6,998 nucleotides of DNA. It comes from an uncultured Eubacterium sp. Lineage in GTDB: Bacteria; Bacillota_A; Clostridia; Lachnospirales; Lachnospiraceae. The stretch spans positions 1 through 6,998 of the forward strand of contig CANTHI010000198.1 of the NCBI GenBank assembly GCA_947653505.1, read 5' to 3'. Under the pieces are notes generated by a model that did not search any database, was not told where the DNA came from, and saw only the letters and a list, made by a program, of their open reading frames with translations. This document shows positions 6,787-6,998 of the stretch, one piece after another (the first letter of the stretch is position 1; each line of letters opens with the position of its first letter). The translations under genes and the position numbers were made by a program.

Positions 6787-6998
6787 TCATTCCAACATCC
6801 GTAGTAATTCATATAAATTACCAATACTTTCCTTATTTTTTTCTGTACGCTGTATCCAAATAAATTTACAATTAGCATTTATTGCCGTTTTTCTGTCTTT
6901 TTCTTCATCACCAATAAAAATTAACTTTGTGATGGGAAATGAAAATCTTTCAGAAATCATTTGCAGGCCTTTACAGTCCGGCTTTCTGTATCCGGCAA
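6787..6998 (-). CDS. HAD-family hydrolase, C-terminal part, truncated by the window edge
   Basis: An open frame enters from the right edge (first whole codon complementary to 6994-6996) and ends at the TGA complementary to 6787-6789, giving 69 residues. Two haloacid dehalogenase motifs are visible. GYRKPDCKGLQMI (2-14) contains the motif III lysine K5. KLIFIGDEEKDRKTA (24-38) is motif IV, with the metal-binding acidic pair D30 and D34 in GDxxxD, followed by the usual small-residue stretch ahead of a short strand, CKFIWIQR (43-50). HAD proteins are mostly phosphatases; the substrate cannot be told because the nucleophile motif and cap lie outside. The coding sequence is clearly more AT-rich than the nan and nagB genes, which may mark different ancestry. 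No terminator is evident after it. Confidence 0.75.
   Translation of the reverse strand, partial: AGYRKPDCKGLQMISERFSFPITKLIFIGDEEKDRKTAINANCKFIWIQRTEKNKESIGNLYELLRMLE

Noticed and set aside
6636..6878. 80-codon minus-strand frame between the YolD-like gene and the edge
   Set aside because: It overlaps the HAD hydrolase frame out of phase. The HAD frame has motifs III and IV, whereas this one has no family features.

Overview
The window is a sialic acid (N-acetylneuraminate) utilisation locus from a low-to-moderate GC Gram-positive bacterium. A gut Clostridia, Lachnospiraceae-like host fits best: strong AGGAGG-type ribosome sites, a zinc-motif-free ROK kinase, a 241-residue Firmicutes-type NagB, and a YolD-like protein of the kind common in that family. 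The genus cannot be fixed from the sequence.

Positions 101-4740 hold a compact minus-strand operon. In transcription order it contains nanE (ManNAc-6-P epimerase), nanA (sialate lyase), a sodium:solute symporter of the SSS family, a YhcH/NanQ-type cupin and nanK (ROK-type ManNAc kinase). Gaps between the genes are 15-48 bases. A further gene may start at the left edge (1-28). Together they import sialic acid, speed its anomer interconversion, cleave it to ManNAc and pyruvate, phosphorylate ManNAc and epimerise it to GlcNAc-6-P. nagB (5065-5790, plus strand) is divergent and performs the last step, GlcN-6-P to fructose-6-P and ammonia. nagA, needed between them, is not in the window, and neither is a sialidase or a regulator gene.

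The 324-base divergent intergenic region (4741-5064) carries one good sigma-A type promoter for each direction and an imperfect palindrome between them that could be an operator. The nagB transcript would have a leader of roughly 110 bases.

Positions 5791-6210 carry no convincing gene but hold a dense set of inverted repeats. There are two hairpins (5901-5989 and 6104-6177), a long central hairpin (5980-6132) with an 18-bp uninterrupted base stem, and a terminal loop complementary to a distant segment. Several pairs are G-U only when read as plus-strand RNA. This is the most interesting part of the window: either an unrecognised structured RNA or a small palindromic mobile element.

The right end has a minus-strand YolD-like gene (6211-6633) and the C-terminal part of a HAD-family hydrolase (6787-6998), which is visibly more AT-rich and runs off the edge.
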